In this document: one piece after another, positions 24,701 through 34,098 of the stretch
Layout: every line of letters starts with the position of its first letter
Position numbering within the stretch: position 1 is the stretch's first letter
Assembly: GCF_019703515.2 (NCBI RefSeq)
Contig: NC_059348.1
Location: 25,822,656 to 25,886,655 of the forward strand
Length of the DNA stretch: 64,000 nt
Source of the DNA: Myxocyprinus asiaticus
Taxonomy: Eukaryota; Chordata; Actinopteri; Cypriniformes; Catostomidae
Direction: 5' to 3'
Program-made: the position numbers and the translations under genes
The notes under the pieces: model-generated
What the model saw: the letters and a program-made list of their open reading frames with translations, nothing else
What the model was told of the DNA's origin: nothing
Databases searched by the model: none

Positions 24701-27700
24701 CTTTTTTAATTTCAGATATTTGAAGTGACCACCACCACAAGGATCAGAGATTTATGTCGCATTATCGCCAAAGATCTCCTTCTCTCCTCAGCAGATGGAT
24801 ACAGCCTCTTTGTGAAAATACCCAACAAGGTTTCAGACATCAGCCATTTCAATCATTTTAATAATGTCTTTGGTGTTTCCTGACTGTTTTGTTTTAGGCC
24901 CATGCTAATCTTTGAGTGTTCATTCTAAAACTTTCAGGTAGTAAGTATGAATTCTGAAGAGTACTTTTTTGACAACCTGAGGCAACTCACAGACGTCGTC
25001 AAAAAAGGAAAGAAAGTCAAAGAGGGTGAGCTTTGAAACACATAATAAATACTGTAATAAAACCAAAAATGTCAGTAGGTGCATTGCAATCAAACTCTAA
25101 CAATGTTACATATCACTGATTCCCAATACAGGTACTCCAACTATTGTGCCCTACCTGGTACTCTTCATGCGGAAGCTCTGGTTTAATGTAATCCCTGGGA
25201 AAGACCTAACTGCTGACATGACCTTTCACTTTCCCCAGGTCTGTGATCTGTGATCTGAATACCCTTATCTGTCATTCACTTGTGTCTTAGTCTTATAGAT
25301 GTTTGTATAACTGTTTAATAATTTGTGCTTTGAAATTTTGCTCTCACTTTTGTTTTCCCAGGAGCTACCAAAGTATTTACGGGGGTACCACAGTGTCTCT
25401 AAAGATGACATGATCACCCTTGCAGGGCTGTTGTTCCGTACTCAGGTAGACTCGGATAAGTCTCAGTTTATCATGATCCCTAAGATGCTGAAAGATCTGG
25501 TACCTTCTGATCAGCAGAGGATCATGTCTGCTGAGGACTGGAAAAAGGTAATCCTCAGGCCAAAGATATGGCTCAGAATCATTTGATAATAACTAACTTG
25601 TAACTGTGCATGTATTTTACCCTTACCCCTAACCCTAAAGGCCAAAGTATACTTTGGTTTTGATATGAACACTAGCCTTTCAAACTATACATTTGACTGT
25701 GCACACATTCAAAGGCAGTTGGTGCATGTGCGCTGCGACTTCTATGAGATACTCTTCAGGAGTTAAGACCCATAAAGATGTCTTTATATTCCATCAGACT
25801 CGAGTTACACAAATGCAGGAGGGCAGGGATACCCCTGACCTTCTCACACATGCGCTCTTGACGTGCACACCCACTGATGTTGTTTTTAGCTTCGTCTCCT
25901 GGGCTGTTTCTCAATATGCATTGTTTTGTGTTCTTACATTTTCGTGGACTAATTCTACATAATCATCCACTGCTGAAGTTCGATTCCAGTCCTCAAGAAC
26001 GCAAGCACAGAGGATGCAAGAAATTACCTGAATGTGTCCTTGATTTCGAGGATGCATCGAATGGTGACTTGTGGGCAAGAACTCGGCACTACGGTGGCAG
26101 ACGAAGGACATTTATCATTTTGTTTTGTATTTTTCCTCAAAAGTTTCCTGCTGTAAGTCCGTGAAAGTCTGATGGTTCTTGAGAGTCGTTATATTTCGTC
26201 AAAATTTGTTGGGGTTTTTTGGGCATCATTTTAATATAGTAATAAACACATGAAGAAAAAAAGTGTTTTTTATAGACTTTATTCTTTTAACGTGTCACTA
26301 GTCTTGCAAAACCTCACTGGTGTGATGACATTAATGCTGTCACTGGTGTGACAATGCTTAATAAGAAAGCAAGTCTGTTCTCTGCATTCTTAGAATTGAG
26401 AAACACCCCTGATGTTTAGCAGAAATTACAGTACATCTTCTTCAAGCGCTTCTTCGTGACAGTAAAGGCTCAATTATGAGTGCTGTCACCTTTTGGACTC
26501 ACTAATTAGTGCAAAATATTCCTGGTGCATGTGCATTCTGTGCATTCAGAGTTAGAAAAATCAGGCCACAGTGCTCGAGCACTCTGCTGATGACAAAATT
26601 TGCATCACGCACCTAGCGGTTGCATCTGACTTAGGCTTAACCTACCTTAACTTAACCCTTTCGCCCGCACAGAATCTGCCTCTCAGTAGACTGTAGTGAT
26701 CTCAACACAAACACATTTTACCATATTTAAAGCCATTCCACAATCTCTTTGGAATAACCCCTAACTTTACCGTTTTTTTGCAATACAACAGCTTTATGTG
26801 GACAGAAATCTGGTGATGAATAACAGAATTGTCATCAAATTTTTGTCTTTGGTTCATAGCACATCATCAATGCATACAACAAGCAGGCAGGTATAACAGT
26901 CGACGAAGCCAAACTCCAGTTCCTGAAGGTGATCTCACAATGGCCCACCTTTGGATGTGCTTTCTTTGAAGTAAAGGTAACCAGTTCCTATTACTTCCTT
27001 TAACTCAACTAGTAGACCATGGTGCTAGCAATGCTAAGGTAGATTACCTGGGAACACATACTTATACATGTATACCTTGAATGCACTGTAAGTTGCTTTG
27101 GATAAAGTTGGATAAAAGCATCTACCAATTAAATAAATGTGTATAATCTAAATGTAACATGGGTGATCTAAAAAGTAAACTTAATAAGTAAGAGGGTGGT
27201 TTGTTTTCTGACTGTCCTCTTGCTCACAGCAAACATCAGAGAAGAGTTACCCCGGTATTATTATGATCTCTATCAGCAAGCAAGGAGTTAGCCTCATCGA
27301 CCCAAAAACAAAGGTAAAAAAAAACATGTGTGATTTTGTACATACATAATGAAACTATTATACACTGCTTGTCTGTATCAGTTAACATTTATCATTTCAT
27401 TTTGTACATTTGGCATTTCTTAAGAAGTTGTAACAAGTTTTGGCTTGCTTGCCTGCAGGAAGTGCTTGTCATGCTTCCATTCAGTAAGATCACTTCCTGG
27501 TCTAGTGGAAATACATATTTTCACATGTCCATTGGCAACCTAGTGCAGGGCAACACTCTACTCTGTGAAACCTCACTGGTAAGAGAAACACAAACACATA
27601 CAAAAGCAAAAACTAAAGCAGGTGCCATCTCTAACAGTAAATGTTTGTCTCTTGCAGGGTTATAAAATTAGTGATCTCCTGTCCTCATACAAGGACATGT

Positions 27701-27750
27701 ACCTGAATGAGAGGAAAATGATACGCCCCAGAAATCAGTTGTTCCCTTAA
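3775..27750 (+). CDS. myo7b: Unconventional myosin VIIb (MYO7B-like), complete, 47 coding exons
   Basis: Actin-based motor of the MyTH4-FERM class. In mammals MYO7B sits at the tips of intestinal and kidney brush-border microvilli and anchors the intermicrovillar adhesion complex (USH1C, ANKS4B, CDHR2, CDHR5). The 47 exons join without a frame break to 6468 nt, about 2155 residues; family members are 2100-2215. Order: motor 1-747, IQ neck and charged stretch 748-947, MyTH4-FERM 948-1514, SH3-containing segment to 1629, MyTH4-FERM to 2155. MYO7B is preferred over MYO7A because of [25 protein letters not shown] wording after the neck, the short post-IQ segment and SAP130 as neighbour. The start is ATG 3775, giving an 18-nt first coding exon (MVMLKK) that fits the N-terminus of class VII myosins. 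All introns inspected are GT-AG except the AT-AC intron at 20719-23677. No disabling change was seen. Exon blocks are listed separately. Confidence 0.92.
4213..4845. repeat. Possible Tc1/MITE-type element in MYO7B intron 2
   Basis: The left end reads ggtccaaaag and the right end reads tcagactttttggacccgac; the reverse complement of the latter matches the former over the ggtccaaaa core. This is the usual inverted-end wording of a common fish repeat. The interior is AT-rich and contains copy 2 of the duplicated tract (4498-4795). Ends are uncertain. Confidence 0.4.
4498..4795. repeat. Diverged duplicated tract, copy 2
   Basis: Counterpart of 2762-3035, in the same orientation, within MYO7B intron 2. 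The best-kept block is cctatctccatggagac. See copy 1. Confidence 0.6.
7978..8125. repeat. CTGG/CCAG-rich dispersed repeat in MYO7B intron 9
   Basis: Degenerate repetition of ctggt, aagct and ccagct words (cagcctggtcaagctt, aaaccagctaaaactgg). The same family appears at 12030-12190 in the opposite orientation. Such repeats are common in cypriniform introns; the class is unknown to me. Confidence 0.5.
11300..12626 (+). other. myo7b: MYO7B neck (IQ motifs) and charged segment, exons 18-21
   Basis: Exons: 11300-11394, 11492-11576, 11674-11892, 12426-12626 (residues 748-947). IQ-type light-chain/calmodulin sites are seen as [28 protein letters not shown] and [16 protein letters not shown], with weaker ones before and between. 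The last exon is rich in Glu/Gln/Leu ([19 protein letters not shown]), predicting a short charged helix, and ends in [20 protein letters not shown], the wording typical of class VII myosins before the first MyTH4. Helical behaviour is inferred from composition. Confidence 0.85.
12030..12190. repeat. CTGG/CCAG-rich dispersed repeat in MYO7B intron 20
   Basis: Run of ctggtctagctggtctccc-type words followed by ccatgaccagctg. Same family as 7978-8125 but opposite orientation. It is preceded by an A-rich, (caaaa)n-like tract. Confidence 0.5.
13440..13714. mobile_element. TTAA-flanked MITE in MYO7B intron 22
   Basis: TTAA at 13440-13443 and 13711-13714 encloses ends agggattgttcaacc and, in reverse complement, aaggtattgttaaccc. 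The interior carries a long imperfect inverted repeat (cccatggaacacaa against gtgttccatgg). Same family as 1143-1379. Confidence 0.75.
14703..14930. repeat. Degraded MITE relic in MYO7B intron 26
   Basis: Fragments of the TTAA MITE wording (gggttagttccctcc, tctgccattatttacacaccctcatg, aatgaaagtgaatgg) remain without clear ends. A second short relic lies at about 16595-16645 (ggttagttcgccccaaaatgag). Confidence 0.5.
15957..16020 (+). repeat. LINE/SINE 3'-tail relic in MYO7B intron 28
   Basis: Carries tgtaaagctgctttgaa and ggctatacaaataaa, the usual wording of L2/CR1-type 3' ends in fish. Only the tail is visible. Confidence 0.5.
18522..18704 (+). other. Orphan 60-codon open tract without ATG, MYO7B intron 33
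   Basis: Directly after ctag, 60 sense codons run to a TGA. The conceptual product includes [16 protein letters not shown] and [19 protein letters not shown]. It is GC-richer than the surrounding intron. It is not in phase with exon 33, which would need a different frame containing an early stop, so it is not a simple alternative MYO7B exon. It may be a relic of a transposon or retro-copied ORF; I do not recognise it. Confidence 0.35.
18893..19550. mobile_element. Head-to-head Tc1/mariner fragments, MYO7B intron 33
   Basis: Two copies of the 5' part of one Tc1-type transposase meet as a large palindrome: about 18950-19176 on the minus strand and 19318-19546 on the plus strand, with about 140 bp between. 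Both encode the same N-terminal helix-turn-helix, seen as [14 protein letters not shown] and then EWCQK/KWCQK. The catalytic half is absent from both, so neither copy can be active. Outer ends and target duplications could not be fixed. Confidence 0.75.
20918..21356 (-). mobile_element. tRNA-derived SINE, copy 1 (17-bp target duplication)
   Basis: Read on the minus strand from 21356, it opens with an A-box-like tgggtagctcagtgag and a B-box-like gagttcgaatcc, the pol III promoter of a tRNA head. A body of about 340 bp and a 3' A-rich tail (T-rich at 20918-20940 here) follow. The target duplication aatgctagtgtaatctt flanks it at 20901-20917 and 21357-21373. Copies at 23173-23578 and 50317-50751 share the whole length. 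Confidence 0.85.
21372..22482. mobile_element. TTAA-flanked element with nested repeat, MYO7B intron 36
   Basis: TTAA at 21372-21375 and 22479-22482 bounds inverted ends: aggggtcatgtcatg on the left and, in reverse complement, aggggttatgacatg on the right. This is a second TTAA family, distinct from the gatagttcacc type. About 300 bp of a different repeat (22125-22440) lies inside it. No transposase frame is present. Confidence 0.7.
22125..22440. repeat. Dispersed repeat with CA/CATA microsatellite
   Basis: Begins with agaatcagaatcagctttat followed by tgccaagtatgcttacacat and ggtgacaggtgcttccagtg, a very common teleost repeat (probably a retroposon tail). It contains a (CA)n/(CATA)n tract at 22298-22341. 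Confidence 0.6.
23173..23578 (-). mobile_element. tRNA-derived SINE, copy 2
   Basis: Same family and orientation as 20918-21356. The tRNA-like head ends at 23578; its B box is damaged (gctagtttgaatcc) and a short ctagcaag-type duplication sits beside it. A T-rich tail starts at 23173. The likely target duplication is atttcatg (23165-23172 and 23579-23586). It ends about 100 bp before the 3' end of the AT-AC intron. Confidence 0.8.
27075..27140 (+). repeat. L2-type 3'-tail relic in MYO7B intron 44
   Basis: Carries tgcactgtaagttgctttgg and ataaaagcatctacc, the standard wording of L2-like LINE/SINE tails in vertebrates. No body is visible upstream. Confidence 0.5.
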
Positions 27751-28102
27751 ATGTGCCATATCAGCAGTTTGTCTTGTAATGTGAATGTGTCACCAGCCTG
27801 TCATGTAGCATAAACATTTTTGGTTTATTACAAGCATTGTTTTTACAGTCTTTTAATATATTTAGATAATACTTCTGATATGAATTTTGGCTGAGACTTT
27901 AATTTTGGTGAATATTTTGAGCTTTGTACTGCATAATATAATTAATAATAAATAATTAATACCTGTTTTTCAGTAAAAGTTTGAAAGGCATCACTTTTTA
28001 ACATATAACAGTCACTAACAGTGTTTCATCAATAAATCAGTTATGTTTTTGCTCCTTTCAATTCTTCTATGCAACTTTTACATTTCAAATAAAAACAATA
28101 AA
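27751..28102 (+). terminator. myo7b: MYO7B 3' UTR with poly(A) signals
   Basis: AT-rich DNA after the stop contains AATAAA at 27947-27952, 28031-28036, 28088-28093 and 28097-28102. The last two overlap a T-rich downstream stretch and are the best candidates for the main cleavage site. Choice among them is inference. Confidence 0.45.
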
Positions 28103-28709
28103 AATGCTTTATATTCAAAATATTTTTCCTTCTCGCTGACTTTGCATTGTAATTTTACACTAGGTGTCAGTGTTTTCACAGCTTTTTTCTTATCAACCTA
28201 ATATATAGACTCCATTGTACTGAAAAAAGCAACCATATTTTAATATAAATATAAAAAAATCTAAGTAATCGATTTCAGTTGATTTTCAATGAATAATGAA
28301 AAATCTAACAGTTTGTAAATCAGATATTGTATAATTTAATATAATAGAAAATATATTTTACATATATAATTTTATATTTATAAATATAATTTCATATTTT
28401 ATCCAAGTGCAAACTTTTCATGTAGTAATTACAGTGTTATTACATCAATAAATGGTTTATAATTTATAATACAGTAACTTGGTGCACATGAGATAAGATC
28501 AGACACTGGTTCTGGTTTGAAGCTAACAGATAATTCTTGTATGACAATATTAGTATTATGAGGTTAACTCAACCTTGATTTTTTTTATTATAGTGTTGTG
28601 ATCCATTTTTTTTTACACTGAATTGAAAATATTTTAAGGTTGCTACAATTTTTAAAGCATTTTTAGTTTTATTTACAAAATATATGTGTGTAGATGCTAA
28701 TAGCCTGTA
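28103..28709. other. AT-rich spacer between MYO7B and the DIRS element
   Basis: No gene, repeat family or regulatory signal recognised; mostly A/T runs. Confidence 0.5.
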
Positions 28710-28731
28710 GTTCCCTTACAACTCAGTACAC

Positions 28732-28916
28732 TCGACATTGCGTAGCAACGCATATGGGAAATACCCTCTTATAGGACTTAGTTGAAACCTCTCTACAATA
28801 CCTCTCTACAATAACGGCAATATTCTAATATTGGCTATGGTGTTTGAGCCCCACATGTTTTGGCACGAAACTGTCCGCTATAAAAACAGGTGCACAAATA
28901 CCATTTCCTCAGAATT
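28732..28916 (+). repeat. DIRS left inverted terminal repeat
   Basis: Begins with cattgcgtagcaacgcatat and runs to accatttcctcagaatt. Its reverse complement is found at about 37042-37222. A local 14-bp tandem copy (cctctctacaata twice) is present only here. Confidence 0.8.
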
Positions 28917-29237
28917 GCTTCCTTCAAGACAGCGATCATCTCTTGTCTAGAAGCCCTCTACCTTCGCCGTCAATATACACGAGTCAGCGGGTGGAATCTT
29001 TGCGGGAAGGCTTTCTGCTCCCCTGTAGTGCTCTGGCAAATATCACACCACCTCACCGATTGACGATTGGTGAACAGGCCTCAGTATCCTGATTCCCCGC
29101 AGCGCTTTGGCAGGGTTTGTCTATCCTTACAAAGCAATTGTATATTGTGTATTGCATAATGTGTGATATAAATATATATTAATTTATATATTTATATATC
29201 TAAAAGAGTCACTTACGTGTTCGCGTCTTTTTAAAGA

Positions 29238-30626
29238 TGTCGTTCCGTAAGTGTTCCTTGTGCAAGAGACACATCCCACCGTCAGATCAGCATGAGAGCT
29301 GCATTTACTCTCTGGGCCACGCCCACGCAGAGACAGCTCATGGAGACAGACTGTCCTCACTGTGAGAGCATGAGTCTCAAGACGCTTCGCTTGCGAATCA
29401 CCCTCATTCTGATGGACGATTCAGCCTCATGCACCCTCCCACAGCCTCCTCTTTGATACCCAAAGATTCACACGAGGAGGCACGGCAGGGCTGCGAGGTC
29501 AAGCAGGATGACTTTGAAGTGGTCCTCGTGGCGGCACACGCCCTGCGAGCCTCTCAATCTCTCCGAAGCGTATGTTTTCCGATACGCTATGAGCGAGATG
29601 AGCTCCGGCCTTCTGAAAGAGTGGGCGGCCTCATCTCGTGCAGCGGTTCTGACGCTGGGGATAATAATGACGATGTCATATCTCTCGCTGCATCAGGCGA
29701 GTGGTCAATGGATGATGCTGCCGCCCGTCCCCCCAGCGAGGGCATGTGCCACTGACAGGGAGATGCTACATGTCCTTACAAGGGCGGTCGAAGAACTTCA
29801 CCTTGAGTGGTCTCCCCCAGAGGAACCTGAACAGTCTCACCTCAATGAATGGTTCCTGCAGTCAGGACGGCGTCAAACAGCAGCGTCCCTCAAATCTGCC
29901 CCATTCTTCCCCGAAGTTCATAACGAACTAGGAGAGATGGGTGTGCTTGTGCAGTGATGCCATCCTCTTTAATGTGGCTCACAGGGAAGAAAACGGTTAT
30001 GCCCAATTTCCCCCTGTGGAGGAGGCGGTAACGGCACACCTCTGCCCAGCGAGTAACAGGGTGTAGAAATCATGCCCCATACATCCTTCCAAACCATGTT
30101 GACAAACGCCGCACTGGCGGGAAAAGCTTACTCAGCGGCAGGACAAGCTGGATCAGCACTCCACGCAACAGTAGTGCTCCAGGTATTTCAAGCCAAGCTC
30201 CTCAGGCAAATGGATGAGCATGGCTTCGATCCTGAGGCATTCAAAGAGCTCCGCACCGCTACAGACTTAGTGCTGCAGACCATGAAAGTCACTGCGCAGG
30301 CCATTGGCAAGTCCATGGGCAATCTGGCAGTTCTGGATCGACATATATGGCTGACCCTCACAGAAATTAGCGATAAGGAAAAAGCCACTCTTTTGGATGC
30401 TCCAGTGTCTCCAGCCGGCTTCTTTGGCGACTCTGTGAATAAGTTTGCTGAGCGTTACATCGCGACTCAGCAGCAGTCACAGGCTATGAGACACTTTATG
30501 CCCAAACGGAGTATATCACAGCCGGTTCACCCTTGTTCTGTTTCGAGCCAGCGCCCAACTAAAAGCCCCATACCTGCTGCCTCACCGGCACCTGCATATC
30601 AGCACACACAGCAAAAGCGCTTCTGA
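29238..30626 (+). pseudogene. DIRS gag-like ORF, broken
   Basis: An ATG at 29238 starts MSFRKCSLCKRHIPPSDQHE, a Cys/His pattern (C-x2-C, then H and C) typical of the start of DIRS gag proteins, but a stop follows after about 40 codons. The remainder is spread over several frames. The best-kept part, 30072-30626 (184 residues), includes LDRHIWLTLTEISDKEKATL and DAPVSPAGFFGDSVNKFAER, which I recognise as fish DIRS gag wording, and ends in a Pro/Ser/Gln-rich tail. Frame changes before 30072 show it is not expressed as one protein. Confidence 0.65.
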
Positions 30627-31333
30627 CGGGCACAACCCTTTGAAGCGGAAAGCAGAGCCCGCGGTTCCCTCCGGGTCTGCTTAAAAATAAAAAGGCTCGA
30701 TTGGAGACACAAAACACTGTTCCCATCTCCCCGCTACTGGTTGTCGGGAAAGGAAAATTGTTGTTCACAGTATTGTTCAAAATGCTGTTTCTGTGTCTTG
30801 CACTCAAATAAATGCAATAAGTGCAAAAAAGAATACAGCACTCATTGCAAATGCACGAGATGCTCACACATTCTCAAAAAAAGAGCACTTTTCCTCTTCA
30901 AAGCACACACATTATGCGCAACCACTTCCCTATAGTGAGCGTCACATCTTATCATACAGTGAACAAACCAAATTGCCCTCTGTCCCATTACGCGGATGCG
31001 TGGCGAGCCGAACCATGTTCATCGAAAACGATCGAACATGGTTATACGATCCAATTTGCATGCTGGCCACCCCATTTCAACAGAGTTCTGTCTTCCACAG
31101 TTTCACCCGAAGACGCACCAGTGTTACGAGCAGAAATACACAGTCTCATCGTGAAAAACGCAATAGAGATTGTGCCAAATTATCAAGCACAAAAAGGGTT
31201 TTACAGCCATTATTTTCTTGTTCCAAAGAAAGACGGTGGACTTCGGCCGATCCTGGATCTGAGACATTTACATTGCGCAATCACAAAGTGCTCATTCAAA
31301 ATGATTACTCAGAAATGGATCTTATCGCATGTA

Positions 31334-32914
31334 CAGTGCATCCGGAAAGTATTCACAGTGCTTCACTTTTTCCACATTTTAAGTTACAGCCTTATTCCAA
31401 AATGGATTAAATTAATTATTTTCCTCAAAATTCTACAAACAATACCCCATAATGACAACATGAAAGAAGTTTGTTTGAAATCTTTACAAATTTGTTAAAA
31501 ATAAAAATTGGAAAAATCACATGTACATAAGTATTCACAGCCTTTGCCATGACACTCAAAATTGAGCTCAGGTGCATCCTGTTTCCACTGATCATCCTTG
31601 AGATGTTTCTACAACTTGATTGGAGTCCACCTGTGGTAAATTCTGTTGACTGGACATGATTTGGAAAGGCACACACCTGTCTATATAAGGTCCCACAGTT
31701 AACAGTGCATGTCAGAGCACAAACCAAGCCATGAAGTCCAAGGAATTGTCTGTAGACATCCAAGACAGGATTGTATCGAGGCACAGATCTGGGGAAGGGT
31801 ACAAAAAAATTTCTGCAGCATTGAAGGTCCCAATGAGCACAGTGGCCTCAATCATCCGTAAATGGAAGAAGTTTGGAACCACCAGGACTCTTCCTAGTGC
31901 TGGCCGCCCAGCCAAACTGAGCGATCGGGGGAGAAGGGCCTTAGTCAGGGAGGTGACCAAGAACCCGATGGTCACTCTAACAGAGCTCCAGCATTTCTAT
32001 GTGGAGAGAGGAGAACCTTCCAGAAGAACAACCATCTCTGCAGCACTCCACCAATCAGGCCTGTATGGTAGAGTGGCCAGACAAGAGCCACTCCTCAGTA
32101 AAAGGCACATGACAGCTTGCCTGGAGTTTGCCAAAAGGCGCCTAAAGGACTCTCAGACCATGAGAAACAAAGATTGGCCTGAATGGCAAGTGTCATGTCT
32201 GGAGGAAACCAGGCACCGCTCATCACCTGGCCAATACCATCCCTACAGTGAAGTATGGTGGTGGCAGCATCATGCTGTGGGGATGTTTTTCTGCGGCAGG
32301 GACTGGGAGACTAGTCAGGATCAAGGGAAAGATGAATGCAGCAATGTACAGAGACATCCTTGATGAAAACCTGCTCCAGAATGCTCTGGACCTCAGACTG
32401 GGGCAAAGGTTCATCTTCCAACAGGACAATGACCCTAAGCACACAGCCAAGATAACAAAGGAGTGGCTCTGGGACAACTCTGTGAATGTCCTTGAGTGGC
32501 CCAGCCAGAGCCCAGACTTGAACCCGATTGAACATCTCTGGAGAGATCTGAAAATGGCTGTGCACCGATGCTCCCCATCCAACCTGATGAAGCTTGAGAG
32601 GTCCTGCAAAGAAGAATGGGAGAAACTGCCCAAAGCTTGTAGCATCATACTCAAAAAGACTTGAGGCTGTAATTGGTGCCAAAGGTGTATTGAGCAAAGG
32701 CTGTGAATACTTATGTACATTTGATTTTTTTTCCATTTTTTTATTTTTAATAAATTTGCAAAGATTTCAAACAAACTTCTTTCACGTTGTCATTATGGGG
32801 TATTGTTTGTAGGATTTTGAGGAAAATAATGAATTTAATCCATTTTGGAATAAGGCTTTAACATAACAAAATGTGGAAAAAGTGAAGCGCTGTGAATACT
32901 TTCCGGATGCACTG
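31334..32914 (+). mobile_element. Tc1-type transposon inserted in the DIRS RT
   Basis: 1581-bp element with ends starting cagtgcatccggaaagtatt on both strands and long inverted repeats. The TA target duplication is at 31332-31333 and 32915-32916. Removing it restores uninterrupted RT wording (ILSHV before, RPNDWF after), which proves a precise insertion. The frequent fish Tc1 family with a single transposase ORF is the best match. Confidence 0.92.
31731..32664 (+). pseudogene. Tc1 transposase pseudogene (deletion and frameshift)
   Basis: The N-terminus MKSKELSVDIQDRIVSRHRS and the paired-like DNA-binding domain (GYKKISAALKVPMSTVASII, TLPSAGRPAKLSDRGRRALV) read in one frame to about 32170. 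The catalytic half continues from about 32173 in another frame ([50 protein letters not shown]) to TGA at 32662-32664. Between them, just after MRNK, the family's WSDE-type block with the first catalytic Asp is missing. The second Asp and the final Glu remain. It cannot code for an active enzyme. Confidence 0.85.
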
Positions 32915-34098
32915 TACGCCCAAACGATTGGTTTGCATCAATAGATCTGAAGGATGCGTACTTTCATATCCAAATAGTATATCCAAATAGATGTTTTTGA
33001 GATTCGCGTTCGAGAGAACAGCGTATCAATTCAAAGTCCCGCCCTTTGGATTTTCTCTGGCTGGACATTCACGAAGTGCATCAATGCGGTTCTCGTCCCT
33101 CTGAGACTGAACGGCGTACGCATCTTGAACTACCTCGACGATTGGCTGTTACTGGCACATTCAGAGGCTCTGTTATGCCAGCACAGAGACTTACTGCTTC
33201 AGCATCTAAACAGCTTGGGCATCAATGTGAACTGGGCGAAGAGCATGCTCTGCCCCGGCCAACAAATCTCCATTTTGGGAGTCCGCCTCGACTCCATGAG
33301 TGGGCGCGCACACCTCACGAGCGAGCGCGTTCAGGCCATTCTACAGTGTCTGTCTCAGTTCAAACTGGGCCAAGGGCGCATGCACGTCACTATATCCCAC
33401 CACTGTATAGCTGCTTTAGCACCATGGACAGCTCTTGCATTTAACCAGCAAGGTGTTGCGCTGAGGGAAGTTGTCCGGTGGAAAGTGGTGACCACGGATG
33501 CTTCCAACACGGGTTGGGGGCCTGTGTGCGATGGATGCCTGACGTTTGGCAACTGGACAGGGGCGAAGAAAGCGTGGCACATCAACTGCCTAGAGCTACC
33601 GGCTAAATTTCTAGCCTTAAAGGCTTTTCAGTCAGAAATAGTTAGCTGTCAGGTCCTGGGTCGCTCAGACAACATGACAGTTGTGGCAATTAATTCACTG
33701 CCACTTTTGAGACTTTCGCGTCACCTCCTCCTATGGAGCAAGCATCATCTCCTCTCCCTGAGAGTGACATGTGTCCCAGGCCACCTGAATTACGGCGGGG
33801 CCTACTGTCATGCCAAGGGGTGATACTGGGAGAATGGAGGCTTCATCCTCAAACTGTATTGAGGATTTTGGAAATATTTGGCACAGCAGAAATAAATCTG
33901 TTTGCCTCAGTGGAGAATGCCCACTGTCCCCTCTGGTACTCGAAGTCCCAAGCCCCGCTGGGAATGGACGCAACTGCACTCAAATGGCCGACGAAAAGCA
34001 AATGTGCGTTCTGATTCACTCTGTCATATGCAAAGTCAAAGAGGAACCTGCATGTGTGGCCCCTGAACAGGCACACTAGACTTGCCAGAACTGGTGTG

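Larger units (their letters stand above)
20312..27750 (+). other. myo7b: MYO7B second MyTH4-FERM unit and C-terminus, exons 35-47
   Basis: Exons: 20312-20433, 20585-20718, 23678-23831, 23932-24087, 24524-24629, 24716-24829, 24938-25025, 25132-25238, 25362-25547, 26860-26976, 27230-27313, 27459-27578, 27658-27750 (residues 1630-2155). MyTH4: [122 protein letters not shown]. The protein ends [20 protein letters not shown] followed by LFP and a TAA at 27748. The last ~12 residues differ from the mammalian C-termini I recall. Confidence 0.9.
30920..33823 (+). pseudogene. DIRS reverse transcriptase/RNase H, interrupted by Tc1
   Basis: The first part ends at 31333 with the RT fingers (FLVPKKDGGLRPILDLRHLH). 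After the Tc1 insertion it resumes at 32917 with RPNDWFASIDLKDAYFHIQI, the catalytic Asp motif. A short tandem copy of atatccaaatag near 32970-32993 shifts the frame. The second catalytic motif YLDDWLLLAHSEA begins near 33131. The RNase H-like part follows (TTDASNTGWG, ELPAKFLALKAF). The RT catalytic Asp residues remain, but the reading frame is broken and split by transposition. Confidence 0.8.

Noticed and set aside
33046..33444. 132-residue ORF over the DIRS RT
   Set aside because: It overlaps the YLDD-containing RT frame and reads a different frame without family resemblance.
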